Source: Merdimonas sp963929015
GTDB taxonomy: Bacteria; Bacillota; Clostridia; Lachnospirales; Lachnospiraceae
DNA length: 64,000 nucleotides
Assembly (NCBI RefSeq): GCF_963929015.1
Contig: NZ_CAWVHE010000008.1
Coordinates: 1 to 64,000, forward strand
Direction: 5' to 3'
The translations under genes were made by a program, and so were the position numbers. Positions 8,784 through 15,502 of the stretch are shown here, in pieces; within the stretch, counting starts at the first letter, position 1, and each line of letters begins with the position of its first letter. The notes beneath the pieces were generated by a model. That model ran no database searches. It was given only the letters and a program-made list of their open reading frames with translations, and was not told where the DNA came from.

Positions 8784-9656
8784 TTACTTCCCCATATTGA
8801 TAATGGCAGCTGTCACCAGCTTTTCAAACAGCGGCCCCACCCGGTCCGCCGTTTCCTGCACCTCCTGGTGGCTAAGCGGCTGATCCGACAGGCCGCAGGC
8901 CAGATTGGAAATACAGGAAATGCCGCAGATCCGCATTCCCATGTGATTCGCCGCGATGCCTTCGCAGGCCGTACTCATCCCCACGGCGTCCGCCCCCAGG
9001 ATCCGGCACATCCGCACCTCCGCAGGCGTCTCAAAATTAGGTCCCGTCAACTGAATATAGGTTCCTTCGCGAAGCGTGATCTCCAGACTCTTTGCCGTCC
9101 GCCGAAGCAGCTCCTGAAGATCCTTGTCATATACTTCAGACATGTCGCAGAACCGCGGCCCAAGACTCTCCAGATTCGGCCCGATCAGCGGCGACGGCAC
9201 AAAACTTGCGATCTGATCCTTGATCAGCATAAAATCTCCGGCTGCAAACTCCGGATTTATACCCCCTGCAGCATTGGTCAGAAATAAAATCTCCGCTCCC
9301 AGAAGCCGCATCAGGCGGACAGGCAGCACCACATCCTCCATGGCATAGCCCTCATAATAGTGAACCCGCCCCTGCATAGCTACTACCGGCACCTCTTCCA
9401 CATACCCAAAAAGGAAACGCCCCTTGTGTCCGGGAACCGTAGACACCGGAAATCCCTCGATCTCATGGTAATCCACCGTCTGTACCACCCGGATCCGCTC
9501 TGCGTAATTTCCAAGCCCTGATCCCAGTACCAGCGCCACCTTTGGACGAAATTCCACTTTCTCTGCCACGGATCTGTAACATTTCAGCAATTTCTCATAC
9601 ACCGGATTTCCGCATCCTTCCGCTTCCAATTTCCAATTCTCACACGCCCGGCTCAT
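8784..9656 (-). CDS. punA: Purine nucleoside phosphorylase (inosine/guanosine type)
   Basis: A 290-residue trimeric-type PNP that splits purine nucleosides with phosphate to the free base and ribose 1-phosphate. Signatures are VLGSGLGNYAERI (phosphate loop), PGHKGRF, FLTNAAGGINP, LTGPNFETPAEVRM and SNLACGL with the base-binding Asn. The start overlaps the nrdG stop by 17 bases, and AGAGGTGG precedes the ATG. It sits just upstream of the nucleoside-deaminase-like gene, consistent with a purine salvage pair. Confidence 0.92.
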   Translation of the reverse strand: MSRACENWKLEAEGCGNPVYEKLLKCYRSVAEKVEFRPKVALVLGSGLGNYAERIRVVQTVDYHEIEGFPVSTVPGHKGRFLFGYVEEVPVVAMQGRVHYYEGYAMEDVVLPVRLMRLLGAEILFLTNAAGGINPEFAAGDFMLIKDQIASFVPSPLIGPNLESLGPRFCDMSEVYDKDLQELLRRTAKSLEITLREGTYIQLTGPNFETPAEVRMCRILGADAVGMSTACEGIAANHMGMRICGISCISNLACGLSDQPLSHQEVQETADRVGPLFEKLVTAAIINMGK

Positions 9657-10167
9657 ACAATACCACCTCTTTCTGTTTCAGGCTCTCCGGGACATTGATC
9701 AGCCGCTGGTTGGACGACCCCCGGAACAAAAGGGTAATATCCTTTTTCGCCTCCACGAACCGGCCGTCCACCAGCACGTCGATCATGGACAGCATTTCAT
9801 CCGTAAACGCACATCTGGCACGGCTTTCTTCCAGCAACTCTTTATCAAACAGATATCCGGTATAGCACCACACCGTTTTCTGCGGATATCTTTCTTTAAA
9901 CTTCCGCAAAAGCCCCACCATCACTTCCTGATTGGCCGGCTCAAACGGCTCTCCTCCAAGAAGACTTAATCCCGCGATATATCCCGGCGCGGCTGCGTCA
10001 AGGATTTCTTCTTCCGTCTCCTGTGTGTATTCTTTCCCAAAAGAAAAATCCCAGGTCTCCTGGTTAAAACATCCCGGGCAGTGATGGGTGCACCCGGACA
10101 CAAAAAGGGAGACCCGCACTCCCTCCCCGTTCGCAATGTCATATTTTTTTATTTCTCCGTAATTCAT
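9640..10167 (-). CDS. nrdG: Anaerobic ribonucleotide reductase activating protein
   Basis: A radical SAM enzyme of about 175 residues that puts the glycyl radical on NrdD. The CxxxCxxC cluster motif is in SGCTHHCPGCFNQETWDF, followed by LSLLGGEPF. The ATG at 10167 follows AGGGAGAGG. It lies downstream of nrdD with a hairpin in between and overlaps punA, so the three genes probably share transcripts. Confidence 0.94.
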   Translation of the reverse strand: MNYGEIKKYDIANGEGVRVSLFVSGCTHHCPGCFNQETWDFSFGKEYTQETEEEILDAAAPGYIAGLSLLGGEPFEPANQEVMVGLLRKFKERYPQKTVWCYTGYLFDKELLEESRARCAFTDEMLSMIDVLVDGRFVEAKKDITLLFRGSSNQRLINVPESLKQKEVVLYEPGV

Positions 10168-10213
10168 GGTCCTCTCCCTAAAATACATTTCCTGCTTTTC
10201 TTAGTATAGCAAA

Positions 10214-10242
10214 GGCGCCAGGTCTTTCAAAGACCCGGCGCC
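10214..10242 (-). terminator. Hairpin between nrdD and nrdG
   Basis: GGCGCC-A-GGTCTTT / AAAGACC-C-GGCGCC forms a 13-bp stem with one mismatch and a tiny loop. Only TTT follows on the minus strand, so it may be a partial terminator or a processing/stability hairpin setting the nrdD:nrdG ratio rather than a full stop. Confidence 0.55.
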
Positions 10243-10261
10243 CTATTTCACAAATATTTTT

Positions 10262-12451
10262 TTACAGATGCAGTACCCGGTCTTTGATCTCCTGGGTCCT
10301 TCCCTGGTTCCAGAACTGCGTGCCAATATAACCGCAGGTTCTTCTGGCTACAAACATTTTGTCCTGATCCCGGTTGCCGCAGTTGGGGCATTCCCAGATC
10401 AGCTTGCCGGACTCATCTTCCTTGATCTGGATCTCTCCGTCATAGCCGCAGCACTCGCAGTAATCACTCTTTGTGTTCAGCTCTGCATACATAATGTGAT
10501 CGTAAATGAACTGCATCACAGACAGCACCGCCGGCAGATTGTTCTGCATATTCGGCACCTCGATATAACTGATGGCGCCTCCGGGCGAATGCTTCTGAAA
10601 TTCCGACTCAAATTCCAGCTTGTGGAATGCGTCGATCTCCTCTGTCACATGGACATGATAGCTGTTGGTAATATAATTTTTATCTGTAACTCCCTCAATA
10701 ATACCAAAACGCTTCTGCAGGCATTTCGCGAATTTGTAAGTGGTGGATTCCATCGGGGTTCCGTAGACGGAATAACTGATGTGTTCTGCTTCTTTCCACT
10801 CCTTACATTTATCATTGAGCCGCTGCATCACCTGCATGGCGAACGGACTTGCCTCCGGATCGGTATGGGACTTGCCCAGCATCCGCACACACATTTCATA
10901 AAGGCCCGCATAGCCAAGAGAAATGGTGGAATACCCGTTATACAAAAGCCTGTCGATCTTCTCGCCCTTTTTCAATCTTGCCAGAGCTCCGTACTGCCAC
11001 AGGATCGGCGCCACATCAGAGATGGTTCCCAGGAGTCTCTCGTGGCGGCACCTAAGAGCCCGGTGGCAAAGCTCCAGTCTTTCATCCAGGATTTCCCAGA
11101 ACCGATCCATATCTCCCTCTGAGGAGCAGGCCACGTCCACCAGATTAATGGTGACAACGCCCTGGTTAAATCTTCCGTAAAATTTGTGGCTGCCATCGGC
11201 GTTTCTCTGTGAATCTTCCACTGTCAGGAAGGAACGGCATCCCATGCACGGATAAACCTCTCCCTGCTTTAATTCCTTCATGATCTTTGCAGAAATGTAA
11301 TCCGGCACCATGCGTTTTGCCGTACATTTTGCCGCCAGTTCTGTCAGGTGCCAGTATTTGGTATCCTGACGGATATTATCTTCATCCAGCACATAGATCA
11401 GTTTCGGAAATGCCGGTGTGATCCACACGCCTTTTTCATTTTTCACGCCCTGCATCCGCTGGATCATCACTTCTTCGATGATCATGGCCAGGTCGTCTCT
11501 GGTCTGGCCTTCCGGCACCTCGTCCAGGTACATAAATACCGTTACAAACGGAGCCTGCCCGTTACAGGTCATCAGTGTGATCAGCTGATACTGAATGGTC
11601 TGGATTCCGCTGCGGATCTCTTCCTTCAGCCGTCTTTCCGTCACTTTGCTGATGATCTCTTCATCCATGGACTCGCCACATTCCTCCCGCTCTGCGATCA
11701 CACATTTACGGATCTTCTGGCGGCTGATATCTACAAAGGGCGCCAGATGAGCCAAAGTAAAGGACTGTCCGCCGTACTGATTGCTGGCCACCTGCGCCAC
11801 GATCTGTGTCGTCACATTGCAGGCGGTAAAAAAGCTGTGTGGCTTTTCAATCAGAGTTTCACTGATCACAGTCCCGTTCTGCAGCATATCTTCCAGATTG
11901 ATCAGGTCACAGTTGTGCTCCTTCTGTGCAAAATAATCCGAATCATGGAAATGTATAATCCCTTCCTCATGGGCTCTTACGATCTCCTCCGGCAAGAGCA
12001 CACGTTTTGTCAGATCCTTGCTTACCTCTCCGGCCATATAATCTCTCTGCGTGGAGTTGATCACCGGATTTTTATTGGAATTTTCCTGATTGACTTCTTC
12101 ATTTAAATGCTCGATCAGCGCCAGGATCCCGTCGTCTGTGGTGTTGGTCTTTCTGGCCAGCTCCCGTTTATAACGGTAGCGGACATACTTCTGCGCCACC
12201 TCATACCCGCGCATCTCCATGATGCTGGTTTCCACCAGATCCTGGATATCCTCCACATTAACTGCGTGCGTGGATTCCTTCACCATCTCTGCAATCTTCT
12301 CAGCGATCGCCACAATCTGGTACTCATTCATCTGATGGATCCTGTCCACCTCTGCATTCGCCTTTGTGATCGCATTGATGATCTTGGAAATGTCAAAAGA
12401 AACCTCTTCCCCGTTTCTTTTGATTACTTTCGTCTTAACATTTATCTCCAT
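10262..12451 (-). CDS. nrdD: Anaerobic ribonucleoside-triphosphate reductase (class III)
   Basis: An oxygen-sensitive glycyl-radical enzyme that reduces ribonucleotides to deoxyribonucleotides. It has an N-terminal ATP-cone (about residues 5-95: TKVIKRNGEEVSFDISK) for allosteric control and the catalytic ten-stranded barrel. At the C-terminus are a zinc site (CECCGYDG and CPNCGN) and the glycyl radical loop RRTCGYIGTQFWN. The ATG at 12451 follows GGAAACGGGGAAGT and gives 729 residues. The promoter region carries two NrdR boxes. nrdG follows. Confidence 0.96.
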   Translation of the reverse strand: MEINVKTKVIKRNGEEVSFDISKIINAITKANAEVDRIHQMNEYQIVAIAEKIAEMVKESTHAVNVEDIQDLVETSIMEMRGYEVAQKYVRYRYKRELARKTNTTDDGILALIEHLNEEVNQENSNKNPVINSTQRDYMAGEVSKDLTKRVLLPEEIVRAHEEGIIHFHDSDYFAQKEHNCDLINLEDMLQNGTVISETLIEKPHSFFTACNVTTQIVAQVASNQYGGQSFTLAHLAPFVDISRQKIRKCVIAEREECGESMDEEIISKVTERRLKEEIRSGIQTIQYQLITLMTCNGQAPFVTVFMYLDEVPEGQTRDDLAMIIEEVMIQRMQGVKNEKGVWITPAFPKLIYVLDEDNIRQDTKYWHLTELAAKCTAKRMVPDYISAKIMKELKQGEVYPCMGCRSFLTVEDSQRNADGSHKFYGRFNQGVVTINLVDVACSSEGDMDRFWEILDERLELCHRALRCRHERLLGTISDVAPILWQYGALARLKKGEKIDRLLYNGYSTISLGYAGLYEMCVRMLGKSHTDPEASPFAMQVMQRLNDKCKEWKEAEHISYSVYGTPMESTTYKFAKCLQKRFGIIEGVTDKNYITNSYHVHVTEEIDAFHKLEFESEFQKHSPGGAISYIEVPNMQNNLPAVLSVMQFIYDHIMYAELNTKSDYCECCGYDGEIQIKEDESGKLIWECPNCGNRDQDKMFVARRTCGYIGTQFWNQGRTQEIKDRVLHL

Positions 12452-12468
12452 ACTTCCCCGTTTCCTTT

Positions 12469-12484
12469 CCACCAAATATAGATA
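12469..12484. promoter_or_regulatory. NrdR box, weaker copy
   Basis: CCACCAAATATAGATA matches the NrdR box consensus at most core positions. Its centre is exactly 31 bases from that of the stronger box at 12500-12515. Paired NrdR boxes spaced about three helical turns apart are the family norm. Confidence 0.6.
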
Positions 12485-12499
12485 TACACATTTTCCAAG

Positions 12500-12515
12500 G
12501 CACAATATCTTGTGC
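12500..12515. promoter_or_regulatory. NrdR box, strong copy
   Basis: GCACAATATCTTGTGC is a near-perfect palindrome fitting the NrdR operator pattern, about 50 bases before the nrdD start. A TATTAT -10-like element lies just upstream. nrdD is therefore likely repressed by NrdR when (d)ATP is plentiful; nrdR itself is not in the window. Confidence 0.75.
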
Positions 12516-12598
12516 AGATAATATCATACAATAAAACGCCGGAAAAGAAAAGGGGGAATTTTTAAATTTTATTTGTGATTTTTAAAATATTTACAGAG

Positions 12599-12850
12599 CG
12601 CTCCCGCGCTTCGCCTCGGTCGTGGCTTTCGACTTCCCTGGCCGCAACTTCGCAACGCACCTCCTCTTCGCGCTCCCGCGCTTCGCCTCGGTCGTGGCTT
12701 TCGCTTTCCCAGACCGCAACTTCGCAACGCACCTCCTCTTCGCGCTCCCGCGCTTCGCCTCGGTCGTGGCTTTCGCTTTCCCAGACCGCAACTTCGCAAC
12801 GCACCTCCTCTTCGCGCTTTCGCGCTTCGCCTCGGTCGTGGCTTTCGCCA
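12599..12850. repeat. 72-bp GC-rich tandem array, about 3.5 copies
   Basis: Units start at CTCCCGCG-type positions 12601, 12673, 12745 and 12817 with an exact 72-base period and few differences. On the minus strand each unit contains GCGC-GNRA-GCGC (loop GGGA in three units, GAAA in the one at 12817) and a GC-GAAA-GC pair. No stop codon occurs in several frames, because 72 is divisible by three, giving Arg/Glu/Ala-rich open frames. These have no ribosome-binding site and are not proposed as genes. Confidence 0.9.
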
Positions 12851-12853
12851 CAT

Positions 12854-12914
12854 AAGAAGTGGGAGCTGGCAGCACGGGTACGCAAGCGTCCCCGGCTGCC
12901 GTCTCCCACTTCTT
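12854..12914 (-). repeat. Long hairpin abutting the 72-bp array
   Basis: AAGAAGTGGGAG (12854-12865) pairs perfectly with CTCCCACTTCTT (12903-12914). Inside these, GGCAGC pairs with GCTGCC and CGGG with CCCG, leaving an apex ACGCAAGCGT. The 61-base structure has no T-run. It lies just 5' of the array on the minus strand. A direct repeat CAATTGCTACACG occurs twice next to it (about 12924-12949). Confidence 0.8.
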
Positions 12915-12945
12915 GCGTTGCTCAATTGCTACACGCAATTGCTAC

Positions 12946-12998
12946 ACGCAAAAAATCGCCGACCCCGCAGCTCCTGTGGCTGCAAAATCAGCGATTTT
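12946..12998 (-). terminator. Terminator after tRNA-Lys
   Basis: On the minus strand AAAATCGC...GCGATTTT (12991-12998 and 12952-12959) encloses an inner GCAGC/GCTGC stem and ends in a six-T run. It begins a few bases after the tRNA 3' end. Confidence 0.55.
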
Positions 12999-13001
12999 GA
13001 C

Positions 13002-13074
13002 TGCGCGATCAGGGGTTCGAACCCTGGACACCCTGATTAAGAGTCAGGTGCTCTGCCAGCTGAGCTAATCGCGC
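13002..13074 (-). tRNA. tRNA-Lys (anticodon CTT)
   Basis: A 73-base cloverleaf: acceptor GCGCGAT/ATCGCGC plus discriminator A, D arm GCTC..GAGC, anticodon stem CCTGA/TCAGG with loop CTCTTAA (anticodon CTT), and T arm CAGGG-TTCGAAC-CCCTG. CCA is not encoded. It is transcribed alone from a consensus promoter. Confidence 0.96.
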
Positions 13075-13104
13075 ATTTCTGTGTTGTTGCTTAACGCAAG
13101 AGCT

Positions 13105-13133
13105 ATTATATAACAGTTCTTTTTAGAATGCAA
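13105..13133 (-). promoter_or_regulatory. tRNA-Lys promoter
   Basis: On the minus strand TTGCAT (13128-13133), a 17-base spacer and a perfect TATAAT (13105-13110), about 30 bases before the tRNA 5' end. Confidence 0.85.
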
Positions 13134-13201
13134 GTATTTTTTTCTGGTTTTGTTCATATTTTTTTACCCCTGCACATATACTTCTACGGGGAGTGATGAA
13201 T

Positions 13202-13726
13202 ATGATCTATGTTCTGCGTAAGTGGATCCGCAAGGATGATCTTCGATCTGTGACTGCCGTAATTGTGCTTGGCTCTCTCTGCCATTTTCTCTATGACTGG
13301 TCCGGCGGGCTTTCTCTGGTCGCCTTGTTCTGTCCTGTCAATGAATCGGTCTGGGAGCATCTGAAACTTTTATATTTCCCATTTCTTCTTGTTTCTCTTG
13401 TTTCTTTCCGGCGTTCTTCTCCACGCCCGGATCTGTTTTTTTATTCCCGGTTTCTTGGCGTCTTACCGGCGCTTCTTTTCATCCTTGCATCGTATTATAC
13501 TTATACTGGAATTCTGGGACGGCATTTCCTCCTTGTGGATCTTATTCTCTATGTCTGTTCCGTCTTTGCCGCCTTTGCCGCCTCTTCGTATTTTTACCGG
13601 AATCTGCGGCGCACGCCCTCTGTGTCCGGAGTTGTCTTTCTCTGGATCGCCCTGGCTTTTGTGTTTTTTATTTTTACCGGGTTCCCGCCCAATCTTCCAT
13701 TGTTTTTCCCTCCGGATATAGTATAA
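13202..13726 (+). CDS. DUF6512-like membrane protein
   Basis: A 174-residue hydrophobic protein with about five membrane segments. It resembles DUF6512 proteins (FLYDWSGG, then CPVNESVWEHLKLLYFPF near residue 45), a clostridial family of unknown function. GGGGAG at 13188-13193 is best spaced for the ATG at 13202; a GTG (13193) and an ATG (13196) are also in frame. The stop codon lies inside a perfect dyad shared with the leader of the next gene. Confidence 0.65.
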   Translation: MIYVLRKWIRKDDLRSVTAVIVLGSLCHFLYDWSGGLSLVALFCPVNESVWEHLKLLYFPFLLVSLVSFRRSSPRPDLFFYSRFLGVLPALLFILASYYTYTGILGRHFLLVDLILYVCSVFAAFAASSYFYRNLRRTPSVSGVVFLWIALAFVFFIFTGFPPNLPLFFPPDIV

Positions 13727-13739
13727 TCAAATTATACTA
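13719..13739 (+). promoter_or_regulatory. Perfect 9-bp dyad before the ATC-hydrolase-like gene
   Basis: TAGTATAAT-CAA-ATTATACTA, an exact inverted repeat overlapping the stop of the upstream gene and lying about 33 bases before the next ATG. It could be an operator or a small RNA hairpin; the sequence alone does not decide. Confidence 0.5.
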
Positions 13740-13771
13740 TTGACCGATTTTTTACGGAAGGAGTACATACT

Positions 13772-14458
13772 ATGAAAGAGGAAGCTGCCAGATGCAGGAT
13801 CGAACACCATGCCGTTCTTTTCGCACTCCTGGCAAAACACGCGATGGAAGCTTGTGGCGATGAAGGCCGGGAGGCCATTCTGGCCGGTATGACCGCCTAT
13901 GGTAATGAACGGGGAATGCGGATGGCCCAGAATGCTCTTGCGCGTCAGGATGAACGAAACACTATGACCAGCCAGGCTTATGGCGAATGGAAACCGGACT
14001 ATGAAGGCCAGATGGAATTCGGCCAGATCCGGACCGAGCCCACGCTGCAGACCTACATATCCAAATGCGCCTGGTGCGACGCCTGGGAAAAACATCATCT
14101 CACAGAATACGGAAAGCTCTACTGCGTAAATGTGGACAATGCCGTTTACCAGGGCTTCCGGTCCGATCTCACCTGCGTCCATCTTTCCACCTCTATGAGC
14201 TGGGGCGGAGAGCAGTGTAAATTCGACTGGGGGCATCCAATCTCCGGGGAAGAACTGCAGCGCAAAAAAGCGGAACTGGGAGATTCCTGTATCCGGGATT
14301 TTAATTTCCATACCGCCCATCTGAAATACACCATCAGCCGGTTTCTCATCAATTATCTGGGCGAGGACGGTCAGGAAGCCGTATCCCGCGCACTTCAGGA
14401 ATATGTCGATATCTTCGGGCAGGAATACCTGGACGTCCTGGAGGGACAATATCCATAG
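13772..14458 (+). CDS. L-2-amino-thiazoline-4-carboxylic acid hydrolase-like protein
   Basis: A 228-residue soluble protein resembling the ATC hydrolase family (PF14196), whose founder opens the thiazoline ring on the bacterial route from ATC to L-cysteine. Visible are an N-terminal helical half (EHHAVLFALLAKHAMEA), a CAWCDAW cysteine pair, YCVNVDNAVYQGF and the FNFHTAHLKYTISRFL segment. Most clostridial homologues have no known substrate, so the specific reaction is not claimed. GGAAGGAG precedes the ATG and a strong terminator follows. Confidence 0.75.
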   Translation: MKEEAARCRIEHHAVLFALLAKHAMEACGDEGREAILAGMTAYGNERGMRMAQNALARQDERNTMTSQAYGEWKPDYEGQMEFGQIRTEPTLQTYISKCAWCDAWEKHHLTEYGKLYCVNVDNAVYQGFRSDLTCVHLSTSMSWGGEQCKFDWGHPISGEELQRKKAELGDSCIRDFNFHTAHLKYTISRFLINYLGEDGQEAVSRALQEYVDIFGQEYLDVLEGQYP

Positions 14459-14464
14459 AACCCA

Positions 14465-14518
14465 AAGAATTCCCGGTGTTTTTTGCACTCCGCGAAAACA
14501 CCGGGAATTCTTAAAATT
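14465..14518 (+). terminator. Terminator after the ATC-hydrolase-like gene
   Basis: Perfect 18-bp stem, 14465-14482 with 14495-14512 (AAGAATTCCCGGTGTTTT), followed by TTTTTT on the plus strand. The far arm overlaps the ntpD stop codon, so it may also act on the converging V-ATPase transcript. Confidence 0.85.
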
Positions 14519-15122
14519 TTTTCTTTATTACTTTTAACCTTGTAAACTCTTCTCGTTCTTTTTCTTCCAGCGCGTTAGTAATCGTATACACCAGATTGCT
14601 GTACATCGGTATCGTTATATTTTTCAGGGCATTTGCCCGTTTCTGTGTTTTCTTAATATTGGCAGCAAGCCGGTATGCCGAATTTTCCACTTCCGACAAC
14701 TTGATGGTAAGTTCCTTTACTTCCCGGAACGCCTCTCTTGCAATATCCACAGACTCACGGGTCGTCCCAAAAGAATAGGTCAGGTCATTCTGCCTGTCGT
14801 CATATCTGACGTGGGGAATCTCAGTTCCCATGATGCTCCGGGTCTGTATGCGGATAGACTCTTCGATAGGTACGGTAAACGCCAGTTCCTGCACCCTGCT
14901 GATGCCGTGTTCAATATTGGCCCTCTGCAGGCAGGCGTACGCCTTTGTAAACGTGGCGTCAATCTGCTCCTGAATGTCTTTTGCCTCATCGATCAGCCCC
15001 ATCAGCTCTTTCAGCAAAATATTTCTCTTTTTATCCATCAGCTCATATCCCTGATGAGCAAGCGCCAGCGAATTTTTCGCCAGCATCAGGTTTCCCTTGG
15101 TTGGAAATTCTCTTGGATCCAT
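14511..15122 (-). CDS. ntpD: V-type ATP synthase subunit D
   Basis: A 203-residue central-stalk subunit, the rotor shaft of the V/A-type ATPase. It starts MDPREFPTKGNLMLAKNS, has the coiled-coil N and C helices and contains the conserved AFREVKELTIKLSEVENSA type region. The ATG at 15122 has a strong AGGAGG; the frame stays open upstream only because the 79-bp tandem array lacks stops. It is the last gene of the operon and is separated from ntpB by that array (about 380 bases), unlike the tight spacing of the other ntp genes. Confidence 0.93.
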   Translation of the reverse strand: MDPREFPTKGNLMLAKNSLALAHQGYELMDKKRNILLKELMGLIDEAKDIQEQIDATFTKAYACLQRANIEHGISRVQELAFTVPIEESIRIQTRSIMGTEIPHVRYDDRQNDLTYSFGTTRESVDIAREAFREVKELTIKLSEVENSAYRLAANIKKTQKRANALKNITIPMYSNLVYTITNALEEKEREEFTRLKVIKKKF

Positions 15123-15147
15123 ATGCCGCCTCCTCTCACTCCCCCGT

Positions 15148-15443
15148 CCACGTGAAGCAGTCTTGCGCCGTGGACCTCGCAGCCTTGCTGCTCGGTCACG
15201 TCGCTCTGCTTCCTCTCTCTCCTCATCCACGTGAAGCAGTCTTGCGCCGTGGACCTCGCAGCCTTGCTGCTCGGTCACGTCGCTCTGCTTCCTCTCTCTC
15301 CTCATCCACGTGAAGCAGTCTTGCGCCGTGGACCTCGCAGCCTTGCTGCTCGGTCACGTCGCTCTGCTTCCTCTCTCTCCTCATCCACGTGAAGCAGTCT
15401 TGCGCCGTGGACCTCACAGCCTTGCTGCTCGGTCACGTCGCTC
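15148..15443. repeat. 79-bp GC-rich tandem array inside the V-ATPase operon
   Basis: Copies begin with CCACGTGAAGCAG at 15148, 15227, 15306 and 15385, a 79-base period and nearly identical; the last ends near 15443. Each unit contains CCACG/CGTGG, GCAG/CTGC and GAAGCAG/CTGCTTC complementary pairs. All three minus-strand frames are open through it, but no start with a ribosome-binding site is seen. It forms most of the ntpB-ntpD gap. Confidence 0.92.
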
Positions 15444-15445
15444 CC

Positions 15446-15502
15446 AGCCATGCCATCGGACACAAGTGCATGCAAGCATGTCTTGTGTCCGATGGCGCGG
15501 CT
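15446..15502 (-). repeat. Long hairpin abutting the 79-bp array
   Basis: GCCATCGGACACAAG (15452-15466) pairs perfectly with CTTGTGTCCGATGGC (15482-15496), extended by AGCC/GGCT outside. The apex is TGCATGCAAGCATGT. Beyond it, CTGCTTCACGTGG (15508-15520, the last codons of ntpB) is the reverse complement of the array's CCACGTGAAGCAG at 15385, so the whole block 15385-15520 can fold as one nested inverted repeat. There is no T-run. Confidence 0.8.

Noticed and set aside
12562..12938. Several open Arg/Glu/Lys-rich frames of about 115-118 codons on the minus strand and matching frames on the plus strand
   Set aside because: They exist only because the 72-bp tandem unit is a multiple of three and lacks stops. 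None has a ribosome-binding site, and no frame is favoured.
15123..15305. N-terminal extension of subunit D reaching into the tandem array
   Set aside because: The family start MDPREFPTKGN with a strong AGGAGG is at 15122; the extension is array sequence.
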